Assembly (NCBI RefSeq): GCF_007833635.1
Contig: NZ_CP031125.1
Coordinates: 1,178,001 to 1,242,000 of the forward strand
DNA from: Candidatus Pelagibacter sp. FZCC0015
Lineage (GTDB): Bacteria > Pseudomonadota > Alphaproteobacteria > Pelagibacterales > Pelagibacteraceae
Direction: 5' to 3'
DNA: 64,000 bases
The position numbers and the translations under genes are program-made. The notes below the pieces were generated by a model. It did no database searches. It was not told the origin of the DNA and was given only the letters and a program-made list of their open reading frames with translations. The first letter of the stretch is position 1. Each line of letters starts with the position of its first letter. Positions 1 to 9,717 of this stretch are shown piece after piece.

Positions 1-1119
1 GGAGATTACCTTATTGATTTTGCAAAAAATATAGTTTCGGATAATTCAGATCTAAATTTTGATGATTATGAGAAAATAAGCGATAAGTTAACAGCTTTAT
101 CTATAGAACAGGCGCTACTTTTAATTAAAAAGAACCTTAAGAGTTTAGGAATTAATCACGATAATTTTGTTAGTGAAAAAACTATTGTTTCAAATAACGA
201 AGTAGAGAGTGTAATAAAATTTTTAGAAAAGAATAAATTTGTATATAAAGGAAAAATTAAAGCTCCAGCTGGTGAAGATGATAAAAACTGGGTAGAAAGA
301 GAACAGTTACTTTTTAAATCTACTGATTTTGGTGACGATAAAGATAGAGCATTACAAAAGTCAGATGGAACATGGACTTATTTTGCAAGTGATGTTGCTT
401 ATCATAAAAATAAAGTAGATCGTAAATTTGATTATTTAATAAATATTCTTGGCGCAGATCATGCTGGTTACATCAAAAGAATTTCCTCCTCAGTTGAAGC
501 TTTATCAGGAAAAAAAGATAAATTGATTTGTAAAATTAGTCAGCTTGTAAAATTAATTAAAGATAACAAACCATTTAAGATGTCTAAAAGAAAAGGCGAC
601 TACATTACGGTTGATGATTTAATTGAAGAAGTTGGAAAAGATGCAACTAGATTCATCATGCTTAATAGAAGTAGTGATGTGGAATTAGATTTTGATTTTG
701 ATGCTGTAAAAGAAAAATCTAAAGATAATCCGTTATATTATGTTCAATATTGTTATGCTAGAATTTCATCTGTCTTTAGACATATTGATAAAGATTTAAA
801 TTCAAAAATTGAATTAGATAATTATAGTTTCGAATACTCAAATGATGAGATCAAAATTTTAAAAAAGATTTCAGAATGGCCCAAATGTGTTGATGCAGCT
901 AGTTCAAAATTAGAACCACATAGAATACCTGTTTATTTATATGATCTGGCTTCAGAATTTCATTCGTATTGGAATCTTGGTAAACAAAACCCAGAAAAAA
1001 GATTTATTAATGATCAAAAAATAGTTTCACCAGATAAATTAATTTTTTTAAAAGCAATATCTAACGTAGTAAAATCAGGAATGGATATAGTTGGTGTAGA
1101 TACACCAGATAAAATGTAA
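1..1119 (+). CDS. argS: Arginyl-tRNA synthetase, 3' part (5' end outside window)
   Basis: Class I aminoacyl-tRNA synthetase that charges tRNA-Arg. The reading frame is open from base 1, so the HIGH-motif N-terminus is missing and 372 C-terminal residues are visible. Visible features are the central catalytic region (DGTWTYFASDVAYH, then GADHAGYIKR), the KMSKS-like loop FKMSKRKGDYITVDDLI near 573-625, and a C-terminal DALR-type anticodon-binding domain. A later in-frame TTG at 523 is internal and not a real start. The stop overlaps the next start codon (TAATG), implying translational coupling. Identity is clear from the motif series. Confidence 0.95.
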   Translation, partial: GDYLIDFAKNIVSDNSDLNFDDYEKISDKLTALSIEQALLLIKKNLKSLGINHDNFVSEKTIVSNNEVESVIKFLEKNKFVYKGKIKAPAGEDDKNWVEREQLLFKSTDFGDDKDRALQKSDGTWTYFASDVAYHKNKVDRKFDYLINILGADHAGYIKRISSSVEALSGKKDKLICKISQLVKLIKDNKPFKMSKRKGDYITVDDLIEEVGKDATRFIMLNRSSDVELDFDFDAVKEKSKDNPLYYVQYCYARISSVFRHIDKDLNSKIELDNYSFEYSNDEIKILKKISEWPKCVDAASSKLEPHRIPVYLYDLASEFHSYWNLGKQNPEKRFINDQKIVSPDKLIFLKAISNVVKSGMDIVGVDTPDKM

Positions 1120-1379
1120 TGCTAAAAGAAATTAAGTATTTAATCTTTATTATTGTAATTGCTTTATTTATTTTTTTGACTGGTAGATATTATTTTTCAG
1201 ATGAAAATAAAAAGAAATCATACAGATCTTATAAAAATAACGATGAAAAAATTAAATTATACTCAAAAAATTTACCTGTTTTGGAAAATGATACAGATAA
1301 TGTAATAGAATACGTTAAGCAAACAAACAAAAAAAAGAAAAAAAAGTTTAATTTTTGGAAACTTTTAGAGAATGATTAA
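1119..1379 (+). CDS. Small single-pass membrane protein in the SPOR-protein slot
   Basis: Unrecognised 86-residue protein. Residues about 7-24 form one hydrophobic membrane segment after a short positive N-terminus, followed by a Lys-rich hydrophilic tail that ends in a run of lysines. It begins on the argS stop (TAATG) and overlaps nagZ by 8 nt, so it is firmly in the operon. In other alphaproteobacteria the gene between argS and nagZ usually encodes a membrane-anchored SPOR (peptidoglycan-binding) protein. Here no SPOR domain is visible, so this may be its reduced descendant. That is positional inference only. Confidence 0.7.
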   Translation: MLKEIKYLIFIIVIALFIFLTGRYYFSDENKKKSYRSYKNNDEKIKLYSKNLPVLENDTDNVIEYVKQTNKKKKKKFNFWKLLEND

Positions 1380-2322
1380 GAATAGAAGAGCTTTTATTGT
1401 TGGTTTAAAATCATCAAAATTATCAAAAAAAGAGATAACTTTTTTAAAAAAATATAAACCATGGGGAGTTATTTTATTTTCAAGAAACATAAGTTCAATT
1501 GAACAAACTAAAAAATTAACTGATAAAATAAAAAAGATATTTAAAGACAAAAAATACCCAGTATTAATTGATCAAGAAGGAGGACGAGTAAATCGATTAG
1601 GAAAAATTATTTCATTTGATAATTTGACTTCTGAATATTTTGGTATTTTATTCACAAAAGATAAGAAAAAATTTAATATTATTTATAAATTATTTATCGA
1701 TAAAACTTCGTATTTGCTTAAATCAATTGGTGTTAATATAAATACAGTTCCTGTTTTAGATCTTAGAGTTAAAGGAGCTAGCAACATTATTGGTGATAGG
1801 TCTTTTTCAAAAAATAAAAAAAATATCTCTAAAATTGGAGATATTTGTATTGATTATTTTCATGAAAATTCCATTGGAACTGTGATGAAACACATACCAG
1901 GGCATGGTTTAGCTAAAGTAGATAGTCATAAATTTACACCTGTAGTTACCAAAAAGTTAAATTATTTGAATAAAAATGATTTTTTTCCATTCAAGAAAAA
2001 ACAAAGCTATTTTGCAATGACAGCGCATGTAATATATCGAAGCATTGATAAGTTAAATACAGCTACACACTCTAAAAAAATTATAAATTTAATTAGAAAA
2101 AAAATTGGCTTTAAAAACATTTTAATTTCAGATGATTTATCAATGAAAAGTTTAAAAGATGATTTAAAAACCAATACCATTAAAACATTTAGCGCAGGTT
2201 GTAATCTTGCTCTTCATTGTAATGGCAAATTGTCTGAAATGAAGGTAGTTGGTGATAATTCACCAAAGGTCAGTAATTTTATAATAAAAAAAACATCGCT
2301 ATTTTATAAAATTTTAAGTTAA
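1372..2322 (+). CDS. nagZ: Beta-N-acetylhexosaminidase, glycoside hydrolase family 3
   Basis: Cytoplasmic enzyme of cell-wall recycling that removes GlcNAc from GlcNAc-anhydroMurNAc peptides. The 316-residue protein shows the family's IDQEGGRVNRL element near residue 66. It has the KHIPGHG loop with its catalytic His at about 174, and the nucleophile Asp in SDDLSM at about 254-255. Length is slightly shorter than the E. coli enzyme (about 340). It overlaps the small membrane protein upstream and lies 9 nt ahead of scpA, the usual alphaproteobacterial order nagZ-scpA-scpB-tat. ATG start. Confidence 0.93.
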   Translation: MIKNRRAFIVGLKSSKLSKKEITFLKKYKPWGVILFSRNISSIEQTKKLTDKIKKIFKDKKYPVLIDQEGGRVNRLGKIISFDNLTSEYFGILFTKDKKKFNIIYKLFIDKTSYLLKSIGVNINTVPVLDLRVKGASNIIGDRSFSKNKKNISKIGDICIDYFHENSIGTVMKHIPGHGLAKVDSHKFTPVVTKKLNYLNKNDFFPFKKKQSYFAMTAHVIYRSIDKLNTATHSKKIINLIRKKIGFKNILISDDLSMKSLKDDLKTNTIKTFSAGCNLALHCNGKLSEMKVVGDNSPKVSNFIIKKTSLFYKILS

Positions 2323-2331
2323 TATCTGAGC

Positions 2332-3075
2332 ATGACTATTTCTGATTCTGCATTATTTAATGTTGATATTAATAATTATAATGGCCCTCTAGATGTTCTT
2401 TTAGACTTAGCCAAAGCTCAAAAGGTAGATCTTGAAGAGATATCAATAACAAAGTTAGCAGATCAATTTCACGATTATATTACAAAAGAAAAAGATTTAA
2501 ATTTAGAAATTGCTTCTGAGTATTTATTGATGGCAACTTGGTTAGCTTATTTAAAATCTAAATTATTACTTCCAGGAACACCAGAAGAAGAATTTAAAGT
2601 TCAAGAAGTTGCTGAAAAATTAAAATTACAACTTAAAAAACTAGAATTGATAAGATTACTCTCTGAACAAATGTTAAAAAGAAAAAGATTAGGAAGAGAA
2701 ATTCGATCAAGAGGAATGAAAGGAAATATAAGATCTATTTATAGCACAGAATATAATTTAAGTTTATTTGAGCTTCTTAAATCATATTCAACAATTATTA
2801 TGACCAAGGACTTTCAAAAAATGAATATTCCCAAATTACCTGTATTTACTACAGAAGATGGAATTAAAACAATTAGAGAATTTTTCGGTAAATTAATTGA
2901 TTGGAAGAAATTAGATGATTTAATTCCTCAAAATTTTAAAAGTAATTCAAAATATAAACGTACAGGTAAAGCAGGAATATTTGCTGGATCGTTAGAATTA
3001 GTTAAAGAAGGAAATTTAAATATGAAACAAGATAAGTTATTTGATGATATTTATGTAAAGGAAAATAATGATTAA
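2332..3075 (+). CDS. scpA: Segregation and condensation protein A (kleisin)
   Basis: Kleisin subunit that bridges the SMC dimer and ScpB in chromosome condensation. At 247 residues it has normal length. The N-terminal half carries the typical PLDVLLDLAKAQKVDLEEISITKLADQ stretch, broken here only by normal variation, then a KSKLLLP segment. The C-terminal winged-helix region is less conserved. Its stop overlaps the scpB start by 8 nt, so the two partners are made from one message. The SMC protein is not in the window. Confidence 0.93.
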   Translation: MTISDSALFNVDINNYNGPLDVLLDLAKAQKVDLEEISITKLADQFHDYITKEKDLNLEIASEYLLMATWLAYLKSKLLLPGTPEEEFKVQEVAEKLKLQLKKLELIRLLSEQMLKRKRLGREIRSRGMKGNIRSIYSTEYNLSLFELLKSYSTIIMTKDFQKMNIPKLPVFTTEDGIKTIREFFGKLIDWKKLDDLIPQNFKSNSKYKRTGKAGIFAGSLELVKEGNLNMKQDKLFDDIYVKENND

Positions 3076-3769
3076 AAAAGAAAAGATTACAAAAGATAAT
3101 ATTGTAAAATTTCCATCTAAGTTAACTGATTTAGAAAAAGAAATTGAAGCAGTTATTTTTGCTGCTGCAGAACCATTAGATATTGATACAATTGAAAGCA
3201 AAATTACTAAAAAGGGTAGTGTTGCAAAATCATTAGAGAAGTTACAACAAGAATACTCTCAACGTGGTATTAATTTAGTTTGTATTAAAGATAAGTGGTC
3301 GTTTAGAACTTCACCTAACTTATCTAATATTATGTCACAAGAGAAGACAGTAGAAAAGAAACTTTCTAGAGCTGCTGTGGAGACTTTAGCTATAATCGTT
3401 TATCACCAACCTGTTACTAGAGCTGAGATTGAGGAGATAAGAGGTGTTGCATTTGGAACGAATACTCTTGAAATATTGATGGAACTCAACTGGGTGAAAC
3501 CAGGAGGTCGTAAAGATGTACCAGGTAGACCAATTCAGTATGTTACAACTGATGAATTTTTAAGTCATTTCAATCTTCAAAAATTATCTGATTTACCAAC
3601 AATTGATGAATTAGGTGCTGCTGGATTAATTGACAGTTCTAGTGTCGATAATGCAATTTTTGGAACTGGAAAATTCTACAAAGAAAAACAAGAAGAAAAA
3701 AAAGAGGATATTTATTCTAATATTGACGAGATGTTAAACAGCACTCTTGATACTGAAGAGAAAGATTAA
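3068..3769 (+). CDS. scpB: Segregation and condensation protein B
   Basis: Winged-helix partner of ScpA in the SMC condensin complex. The 233-residue protein has the hallmark region LSRAAVETLAIIVYHQPVTR, followed by EIEEIRGV near residues 98-125. Its C-terminal tail is acidic and charged. An N-terminal extension of about 20 basic residues precedes the family core, so an internal start is possible, but the 8-nt overlap with scpA favours the ATG chosen. A 47-nt gap follows before tatA, which may hold a separate transcription signal. Confidence 0.93.
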   Translation: MIKKEKITKDNIVKFPSKLTDLEKEIEAVIFAAAEPLDIDTIESKITKKGSVAKSLEKLQQEYSQRGINLVCIKDKWSFRTSPNLSNIMSQEKTVEKKLSRAAVETLAIIVYHQPVTRAEIEEIRGVAFGTNTLEILMELNWVKPGGRKDVPGRPIQYVTTDEFLSHFNLQKLSDLPTIDELGAAGLIDSSSVDNAIFGTGKFYKEKQEEKKEDIYSNIDEMLNSTLDTEEKD

Positions 3770-3816
3770 CAAAAAAGTAACTTTTAAATTAACCATAAAA
3801 AGGTTATAAGTTTTTC

Positions 3817-4017
3817 ATGAGCATAGGAATTTGGCAAATAGCAATCGTAGTTATATTAGTAGTCTTATTGTTTGGACGAGGTAAAATCTCCAGTCTGATG
3901 GGTGATGTAGCTAAGGGAATTAAAAGTTTCAAAAAAGGAATGGCGTCAGATGTTACTGACGATACAGAGCCAAAAAATATATCCGACGAAAATAAAGACT
4001 CAGAAAACAAAGATTAA
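3817..4017 (+). CDS. tatA: Twin-arginine translocase subunit TatA
   Basis: Pore-forming component of the Tat system, which exports folded proteins across the inner membrane. The 66-residue protein has one N-terminal transmembrane helix (about residues 3-19), the conserved FGRGKI hinge, an amphipathic helix with [13 protein letters not shown], and an acidic tail. Five bases separate it from tatB. At least one candidate Tat substrate, the M48 protease with an RRKFL signal at 18104-18931, is encoded in the window. Confidence 0.93.
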   Translation: MSIGIWQIAIVVILVVLLFGRGKISSLMGDVAKGIKSFKKGMASDVTDDTEPKNISDENKDSENKD

Positions 4018-4022
4018 ATCAC

Positions 4023-4244
4023 ATGCCTACTATTGGTTGGTTTGAGATATTAATTGTAGTTGGTATTGCAATTATTGTTCTTGGTCCAAAAGATTTTCCA
4101 ATCATGTTAAAGAAAGCAGGTTCTTGGATAGGGACTGCAAAAAGATATGTGAGCAACATTCAAAATGAGGTTTCTAATTTAGAAATTGATGAAGAAAAAA
4201 TTGATAATGAAATAAAAAAAGAAACTAAAAAAGATGAGCAATGA
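4023..4244 (+). CDS. tatB: Twin-arginine translocase subunit TatB
   Basis: TatB-type receptor-complex subunit. Only 73 residues long, much shorter than E. coli TatB (171), but it has the N-terminal membrane helix GWFEILIVVGIAIIVLGPKDFP with the TatB-style LGPKDFP hinge, then an amphipathic helix and a short charged tail. The TatA/TatB distinction rests on that hinge and on its position before tatC, with an 11-nt overlap. It represents a reduced TatB in keeping with genome streamlining. Confidence 0.88.
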   Translation: MPTIGWFEILIVVGIAIIVLGPKDFPIMLKKAGSWIGTAKRYVSNIQNEVSNLEIDEEKIDNEIKKETKKDEQ

Positions 4245-5004
4245 AGAAAATGAAGGTGGATTTGTTAGCCATCTAACAGAACTAAGAAAAAGATTAATAC
4301 ATAGTTTTATATTTCTAATAATCTTTTTTGTTATTTGTTATATATTTGCAGAACATATCTACGGTTTTTTAGTTGATCCATTTGCTCAAGCTGTCAAAGA
4401 TGATGGGTCTGATAGAAGGCTTATTTTTACGGCCTTACAGGAAACTTTTTTAACGTATATTAAAGTATCCTTTTTCACAGCTTTTTTTGTGACCTGTCCT
4501 TTTATTTTAATGCAAATATGGAAATTTATTGCACCGGGATTATATAAACATGAAAAAGTTGCTATACTCCCATACCTTGTCTTAACACCAATTCTTTTCT
4601 TTTTGGGAGGTATGCTAGTTTATTATTTGATAATGCCTCTAGCTATTAAATTCTTTTTATCATTTGAAAGTACAGGGATGTCTACAAGTCTACCAATTCA
4701 ATTAGAAGCCAAAGTAAATGAATACTTGTCACTTGTTATGAAGTTAATTTTTGCATTTGGAATAAGTTTCCAACTACCTATAGTCTTAAGTTTGTTAGCC
4801 AGAATAGGTGTTGTTGACAGTCAATTTCTAAAAGAAAGAAGAAAGTATGTTGTAGTAATTATATTTGCTGCTGCTGCATTGCTTACACCACCAGACCCAA
4901 TTACTCAAATAGGTTTAGCTATTCCTTTATTAATTTTATATGAATTATCAATATTTTCAGTAAAATTTATAGAAAACAAAAATTTAGAAAAGACTGATGC
5001 ATAA
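4234..5004 (+). CDS. tatC: Twin-arginine translocase subunit TatC
   Basis: Polytopic core of the Tat translocase that recognises twin-arginine signal peptides. The 256-residue protein has about six hydrophobic segments, the N-terminal [15 protein letters not shown] motif, and the TPPDPITQ motif between the last helices (near residue 213), both diagnostic of TatC. It overlaps tatB upstream and serS downstream by 8-11 nt, so tatABC-serS are probably co-transcribed. Confidence 0.96.
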   Translation: MSNEENEGGFVSHLTELRKRLIHSFIFLIIFFVICYIFAEHIYGFLVDPFAQAVKDDGSDRRLIFTALQETFLTYIKVSFFTAFFVTCPFILMQIWKFIAPGLYKHEKVAILPYLVLTPILFFLGGMLVYYLIMPLAIKFFLSFESTGMSTSLPIQLEAKVNEYLSLVMKLIFAFGISFQLPIVLSLLARIGVVDSQFLKERRKYVVVIIFAAAALLTPPDPITQIGLAIPLLILYELSIFSVKFIENKNLEKTDA

Positions 5005-6256
5005 TTTAAAAGAAATTAGAAAAGACTATTCAAAATTTGAAAAAGATCTTGAAAAGCGTTCAGTTAAAATTGATTTTAATAATTTAAAAAAGCTTGATGA
5101 ATTAAATAGAGATTTAATTCAAAAGAAAGAAAATTTAGAAAAAGAAAAAAAAGATATTTCAAAATCTAAAGATGAAAGTTTATTCAAAAAATCTAAAGAA
5201 ATCTCTACTGAATTAGAAAAGATCGCTGAGCAACAAAAAAATACTAAAACTGAATTAGATAACATTTTATCAAGTATACCCAACATACCTCATCAGGATG
5301 TTCCAAATGGAAAAGATGAAAATGACAATGTGGAAGTTTTAAAAGCAGGTAAAGTTGCTGAATTTGATTTTAAACCCAAATCGCATTACGAACTTGGAGA
5401 AAATTTAGGTATGCTTGATTTTGATCTTGCAACTAAAACAACTGGATCAAGATTTGTATTTGTTAAAAAAGAGTTAGCATTACTAGAACGAGCTTTATCT
5501 AACTTTATGCTAGATACTCATATTGCTCAAAATGGCTACCAAGAGATTTCACCTCCATTGATTGCCTCTGATAATACAATGTATGGAACAGGCCAATTAC
5601 CAAAATTTGAAAACGATCAATTTGAAATAAAATTTGATGAAGGATCTGATAGAAAATTTTTAATTCCAACTGCTGAAGTAATTTTAACAAACATTGTTAA
5701 AGATAAAATTGTAGACCAAAAAGATTTACCAATGAGATTTGTTGCCTCAACCCCATGTTTTAGAAAAGAAGCCGGCAGTTATGGAAAAGACACCAAGGGA
5801 ATGATTAGACAACATCAATTTTATAAGGTTGAGATGGTTAGTATTGTAGAAAAAGAAAATTGCCTAGAAGAATTAGAGCGAATGACAAACTGCGCTACAG
5901 ATATTCTTGATAAACTAGAGTTACCTTATAGAAAAGTAATTTTATGTTCAGGTGATATGGGTTTTAGTGCAGAAAAAACTTATGATATTGAAGTGTGGTT
6001 ACCATCAGAAAACAAGTATCGTGAAATATCATCATGCTCTTCTTGTTCAACATTTCAGGCACAAAGAATGAAATCAAGATATAAAAATAAAAACAAGGAA
6101 ACTGTTTTTGTTGGAACATTAAATGGAAGTGGTTTAGCTGTGGGTAGAACTTTAATTGCTGTATTAGAAAACTATCAACAAAAAGATGGTTCGATTATTG
6201 TTCCTAAGGTACTGCGACCGTATATGAATAATTTGGAATTGATTTCAGCTAAATAA
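4997..6256 (+). CDS. serS: Seryl-tRNA synthetase
   Basis: Class II synthetase charging tRNA-Ser (and Sec where present). The 419-residue protein has the Lys/Glu-rich antiparallel coiled-coil arm at about residues 25-100. Motif 2, with [14 protein letters not shown], is near residue 255 and motif 3, [18 protein letters not shown], near 380. It overlaps tatC by 8 nt. Its substrate tRNA-Ser(UGA) is encoded at 22004-22093 in this window. Standard length and intact active-site motifs. Confidence 0.96.
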   Translation: MHNLKEIRKDYSKFEKDLEKRSVKIDFNNLKKLDELNRDLIQKKENLEKEKKDISKSKDESLFKKSKEISTELEKIAEQQKNTKTELDNILSSIPNIPHQDVPNGKDENDNVEVLKAGKVAEFDFKPKSHYELGENLGMLDFDLATKTTGSRFVFVKKELALLERALSNFMLDTHIAQNGYQEISPPLIASDNTMYGTGQLPKFENDQFEIKFDEGSDRKFLIPTAEVILTNIVKDKIVDQKDLPMRFVASTPCFRKEAGSYGKDTKGMIRQHQFYKVEMVSIVEKENCLEELERMTNCATDILDKLELPYRKVILCSGDMGFSAEKTYDIEVWLPSENKYREISSCSSCSTFQAQRMKSRYKNKNKETVFVGTLNGSGLAVGRTLIAVLENYQQKDGSIIVPKVLRPYMNNLELISAK

Positions 6257-6301
6257 AGTTGTTTTAATTACACAGATAGTATAAGTATTCACATAATTTA
6301 T

Positions 6302-6307
6302 AAGGAG
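6302..6307 (+). promoter_or_regulatory. Strong Shine-Dalgarno site for yajC
   Basis: AAGGAG, followed by 4 nt and the ATG at 6312. It stands out because most starts in this window have no recognisable Shine-Dalgarno sequence. Confidence 0.7.
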
Positions 6308-6311
6308 ATTT

Positions 6312-6605
6312 ATGGAAGGCTCAGGAATAGGACAATTTATACCGTTAATTTTAATTTTTGTTATTTTTTATTTTTTCTTAATCAGACCACAGCAAAAAAA
6401 AGTTAAGGAGCACAAAGCAATGGTTGAAAGCCTTAAGAGAGGTGACAAGGTTGTTACTTCTGGTGGAATTACAGGTACTGTGGAGAGACTTATAGACAAT
6501 GATAAAGTTGAAGTAGAAATTGCTGAAAACGTTAAAGTTGAGATAGTTAAATCAACTGGTATTCAAAGTCTTGTTAATACAAATACACAAGAAGTTAAAA
6601 AATAA
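6312..6605 (+). CDS. yajC: Preprotein translocase accessory subunit YajC
   Basis: Small inner-membrane protein that associates with SecDF. The 97-residue sequence has a single hydrophobic helix ending in FFLIRPQQKK, then the conserved cytoplasmic element MVESLKRGDKVVTSGGITGTV (residues about 40-60, broken here by no gaps). It is followed after 14 nt by secD. A strong Shine-Dalgarno site precedes it, and the 55-nt gap after serS may hold a promoter. Confidence 0.95.
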   Translation: MEGSGIGQFIPLILIFVIFYFFLIRPQQKKVKEHKAMVESLKRGDKVVTSGGITGTVERLIDNDKVEVEIAENVKVEIVKSTGIQSLVNTNTQEVKK

Positions 6606-6619
6606 TTATTTTTAGTTAA

Positions 6620-8173
6620 GTGCTTTATTTCTCTAAGTTAAGAATTTTATTTATAACTCTTTTTTCAGTTTTATTTATTTTAATTGCTTCATCAAATCTT
6701 TTTAAATTTGATGATGATTTTTTTGATAAAAAAATTAATCTAGGATTGGACCTTCAGGGAGGATCATATCTATTACTTGAAATTGATAATGAACCTGTAA
6801 TTGAACAAAAACTACAAAACTTAACAACAACTATTAGAAATTACTTCAAAGAAAAAAATATTAAAATCAACAATATTAAAATAGATAATAAGAACATTTA
6901 TTTTAATGTAACAAATAATGATAAGCAATCTGTCTTAGATGTTTTTCAGGACGAAAATAGTGATCTTAACCCTTATTACCCAAGATTTAAATCACATCAG
7001 TTAGAAATTGAAGATACAGGGTTAAATTTAAAAATTAATTTTTCAAGACAGGGTTTAATTAAACTTAAAACTTCTTCTCAAGATCAAGCTATAGAAATAG
7101 TAAGAAGAAGGGTAGATGAGGTTGGAACTAATGAACCCAACATACTTAAAAGAGGAAATAACAGAATTTTAGTAGAGCTTCCTGGATTAGATGATCCAAT
7201 GAGAATAAAATCATTACTTGGTAAAACTGCAAATCTTACATTTCGCTTTGTAACAAATGATGAAAATGATCGTTTTGGTGTTGAAAAATTAAAATTTGAA
7301 AATGGCCTAGAAGAAGCCACAGTTAGTAAAAGAATTATAATCAGTGGTGAAAATTTACTCGATGCACAACCAAAAATGGATACTCAAACTAACCAAACGA
7401 TTGTTTCATTTACTTTAGATAGAGTAGGTGCAAAAAGGTTTGGTAAGGCAACATCAACTGGTATTGGAAAACAATTAGCAATTGTCTTAGATGGTAAAAT
7501 TATAAGCGCACCTGTAGTTAGAGATACGATTGCTAGTGGTTCTGGTCAGATAAGTGGTGGCTTTACTTTTCAAACAGCAACTGATCTAGCTTTATTATTA
7601 AGATCAGGAGCATTGCCAGCACCATTAGAAATAATTGAAGAAAGAACGGTTGGTCCAGATCTTGGACAAGACTCAATTAATGCAGGAATGATTGCTTTGG
7701 CAATAGGTTTTATGTTGGTCATAATTTTTATGTTCGTTAAATATAAAATTTTCGGATTAATTACCAATGTAACACTAATAGTTAATTTGTTTATTCTTTT
7801 AGGTGTTTTAACTTTATTTGAAGCTACTTTAACATTGCCTGGTATTGCAGGAATTATCCTAACTGTAGGTATGGCAGTTGATGCAAATGTTTTAATTTTT
7901 GAGAGGATTAAAGAAGAGCTAAAAGATGAGACTAATAATATTTTGGCTTTTGATGGTGGTTATACAAAATCAAGAACAGCAATTTTAGATGCCAATATTA
8001 CCACATTATTAGCTGCAATTATTTTGTTTTTTATGGGCTCAGGTCCAGTCAAAGGTTTTGCTGTAACCTTAGGAGTTGGAATATTTACAACACTATTTTC
8101 AGTCTATTTCATAGCAAGATTGTTCACTAGTATTTATGTATCAAGAAACAAAGATAAGGAAAAATTAATCTAA
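6620..8173 (+). CDS. secD: Protein translocase subunit SecD
   Basis: Part of the SecDF complex that uses the proton gradient to help pull proteins through SecYEG. The 517-residue protein starts at a GTG codon. It has an N-terminal membrane helix, the NLGLDLQGGSYLLLE element near residue 42, a periplasmic domain, and five C-terminal membrane segments including the GMAVDANVLIFERIKEEL motif near residue 420. Its stop overlaps the secF start (TAATG). The GTG start is supported by the alignment-like start of the hydrophobic segment and spacing after yajC. Confidence 0.96.
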   Translation: MLYFSKLRILFITLFSVLFILIASSNLFKFDDDFFDKKINLGLDLQGGSYLLLEIDNEPVIEQKLQNLTTTIRNYFKEKNIKINNIKIDNKNIYFNVTNNDKQSVLDVFQDENSDLNPYYPRFKSHQLEIEDTGLNLKINFSRQGLIKLKTSSQDQAIEIVRRRVDEVGTNEPNILKRGNNRILVELPGLDDPMRIKSLLGKTANLTFRFVTNDENDRFGVEKLKFENGLEEATVSKRIIISGENLLDAQPKMDTQTNQTIVSFTLDRVGAKRFGKATSTGIGKQLAIVLDGKIISAPVVRDTIASGSGQISGGFTFQTATDLALLLRSGALPAPLEIIEERTVGPDLGQDSINAGMIALAIGFMLVIIFMFVKYKIFGLITNVTLIVNLFILLGVLTLFEATLTLPGIAGIILTVGMAVDANVLIFERIKEELKDETNNILAFDGGYTKSRTAILDANITTLLAAIILFFMGSGPVKGFAVTLGVGIFTTLFSVYFIARLFTSIYVSRNKDKEKLI

Positions 8174-9063
8174 TGATTGCTTTTAATAAATATTATAATC
8201 ACTTTAATTTACTTTCATCACTTTTAATTGTTGTTTCATTACTACTGTTAATATTTAAAGGGCTCAATTTTGGTATAGATTTTAAAGGCGGCACTTTAAT
8301 TGAATTAAGAGCCTCAGATTCTAAAATAAATGTAAGTTCATTAAGAGATAGATTTAATCAAATGGATTTAGGAGATGTCTCAGTGAAGAAATTTGGCAAT
8401 GATACGGATTTTTTAGTAAAATTTGAAAATAAAGATAATAAAAAAAATATTATTGAAGAAATTAAGACTAATTTAGATAAATCTTTTGGAAATAACTATG
8501 ATTTTAGAAGAGTAGAGAATGTTGGGCCAAAGGTAAGTGCTGAATTACTAAAATCAGGAGTTATAGCAATATCTTTGTCTTTAGCATTAATGTTAATTTA
8601 TATTTGGATAAGATTTGAATGGCAATTTAGTTTGGGTGCAATTTTAGCTTTGTTTCATGATGTTATTGTAACTTTAGGAGTTTTTTCACTATTTAGTTTA
8701 GAAATAAATTTGTCAATTATTGCAGCAGTGTTAACAATAGTTGGATATTCAATGAATGATACTGTGGTTATTTTTGACCGTGTGCGTGAAAATTTAAGAA
8801 AATATTCAGATATAAAAATTTTTGAATTAACAAACATTTCAATTAATGAAACGTTATCAAGAACTATAATAACTTCTGCAACTACTTTACTAGCTTTATT
8901 AGCAATTTATTTTTTCGGTGGAGAAATATTAAAAGGTTTTTCACTAGCAATGATACTTGGTGTTGTTTTTGGAACTTATTCATCTATTTATATTGCTAAC
9001 ACTGTTTTAGTTAGGCTAAGAGTTTCCCAAAAAACTGTTCTTAGAGAAGACGATCAGAAATAA
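8173..9063 (+). CDS. secF: Protein translocase subunit SecF
   Basis: Partner of SecD. The 296-residue protein has the N-terminal helix followed by NFGIDFKGGTLIELR (near residue 31), and the C-terminal multi-pass region with YSMNDTVVIFDRVREN near residue 195, the signature proton-pathway motif. Its end lies one base from the convergent PuuD-like gene, so there is no room for a dedicated terminator. Confidence 0.96.
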   Translation: MIAFNKYYNHFNLLSSLLIVVSLLLLIFKGLNFGIDFKGGTLIELRASDSKINVSSLRDRFNQMDLGDVSVKKFGNDTDFLVKFENKDNKKNIIEEIKTNLDKSFGNNYDFRRVENVGPKVSAELLKSGVIAISLSLALMLIYIWIRFEWQFSLGAILALFHDVIVTLGVFSLFSLEINLSIIAAVLTIVGYSMNDTVVIFDRVRENLRKYSDIKIFELTNISINETLSRTIITSATTLLALLAIYFFGGEILKGFSLAMILGVVFGTYSSIYIANTVLVRLRVSQKTVLREDDQK

Positions 9064-9064
9064 A

Positions 9065-9667
9065 TTAAAATATATTTTGTGCAGCTACCATTGAAAGTAG
9101 CATAGGTAAAGATAACAAAGTATTTGTTCTTGAGAATAGCATTGCAGTTTTAGCCGACTTAGCTTTTGTATCTGGATCACTCTCAACTATTCCTAAAGCT
9201 CTTTTTTGATTTGGCCAAATCACAAACCACACATTAAATGCCATTACAATTCCAAGCCACATTCCAATTCCAATTGCAGTATGTTTTGGAACACCTGAAC
9301 CAATACTTAAAGTCATTGCATCATGAAGATATCCATTAAGAAGAGCAAGAATTAAACCTGAAAGAACAGTTAATGCAGCAGCCCATCTAAAGTAAAATAA
9401 TGCAGCTGGTGCTATTACTTTACCAATAGCTGGTTTTTGTTCATCTGGAATTTTTCCCATATTTGGAATTTGAACAAAATTGAAATACCACAATAATCCA
9501 ATCCACATAATTGCAACAATTACATGTATGTATCTAAATAACCAGCTCCAGAATAGCGTATCAAAAGCAATTCCATCGTTTAAATAAAACAATCCTAAAA
9601 ACAAAATAATTGCTAAAGCAAGTGATGCGTGGACTGTTTTTGATAATGATGACAATAAACTGCTCAT
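9065..9667 (-). CDS. PuuD-like membrane protein (urate oxidase N-terminal domain family)
   Basis: The 200-residue protein has about five hydrophobic helices and the family-style stretch YIHVIVAIMWIGLLWYFNFVQ near residue 47, with further conserved histidines. It resembles the membrane domain of PuuD-type urate hydroxylases and ends before any cytochrome c domain, since no CxxCH motif is present. Stand-alone versions are widespread in marine alphaproteobacteria and their substrate is uncertain. No purine-catabolism gene is near, so urate activity should not be assumed. Confidence 0.7.
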   Translation of the reverse strand: MSSLLSSLSKTVHASLALAIILFLGLFYLNDGIAFDTLFWSWLFRYIHVIVAIMWIGLLWYFNFVQIPNMGKIPDEQKPAIGKVIAPAALFYFRWAAALTVLSGLILALLNGYLHDAMTLSIGSGVPKHTAIGIGMWLGIVMAFNVWFVIWPNQKRALGIVESDPDTKAKSAKTAMLFSRTNTLLSLPMLLSMVAAQNIF

Positions 9668-9717
9668 GATTCTTGATTACTATACACTAATTTTTGAATA
9701 TTTTTAAGTTGTTAAAT

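Noticed and set aside
523-1119. Separate 198-residue gene starting at 523
   Set aside because: The same frame is open from base 1 with argS motifs upstream, so this is just the C-terminal part of argS.
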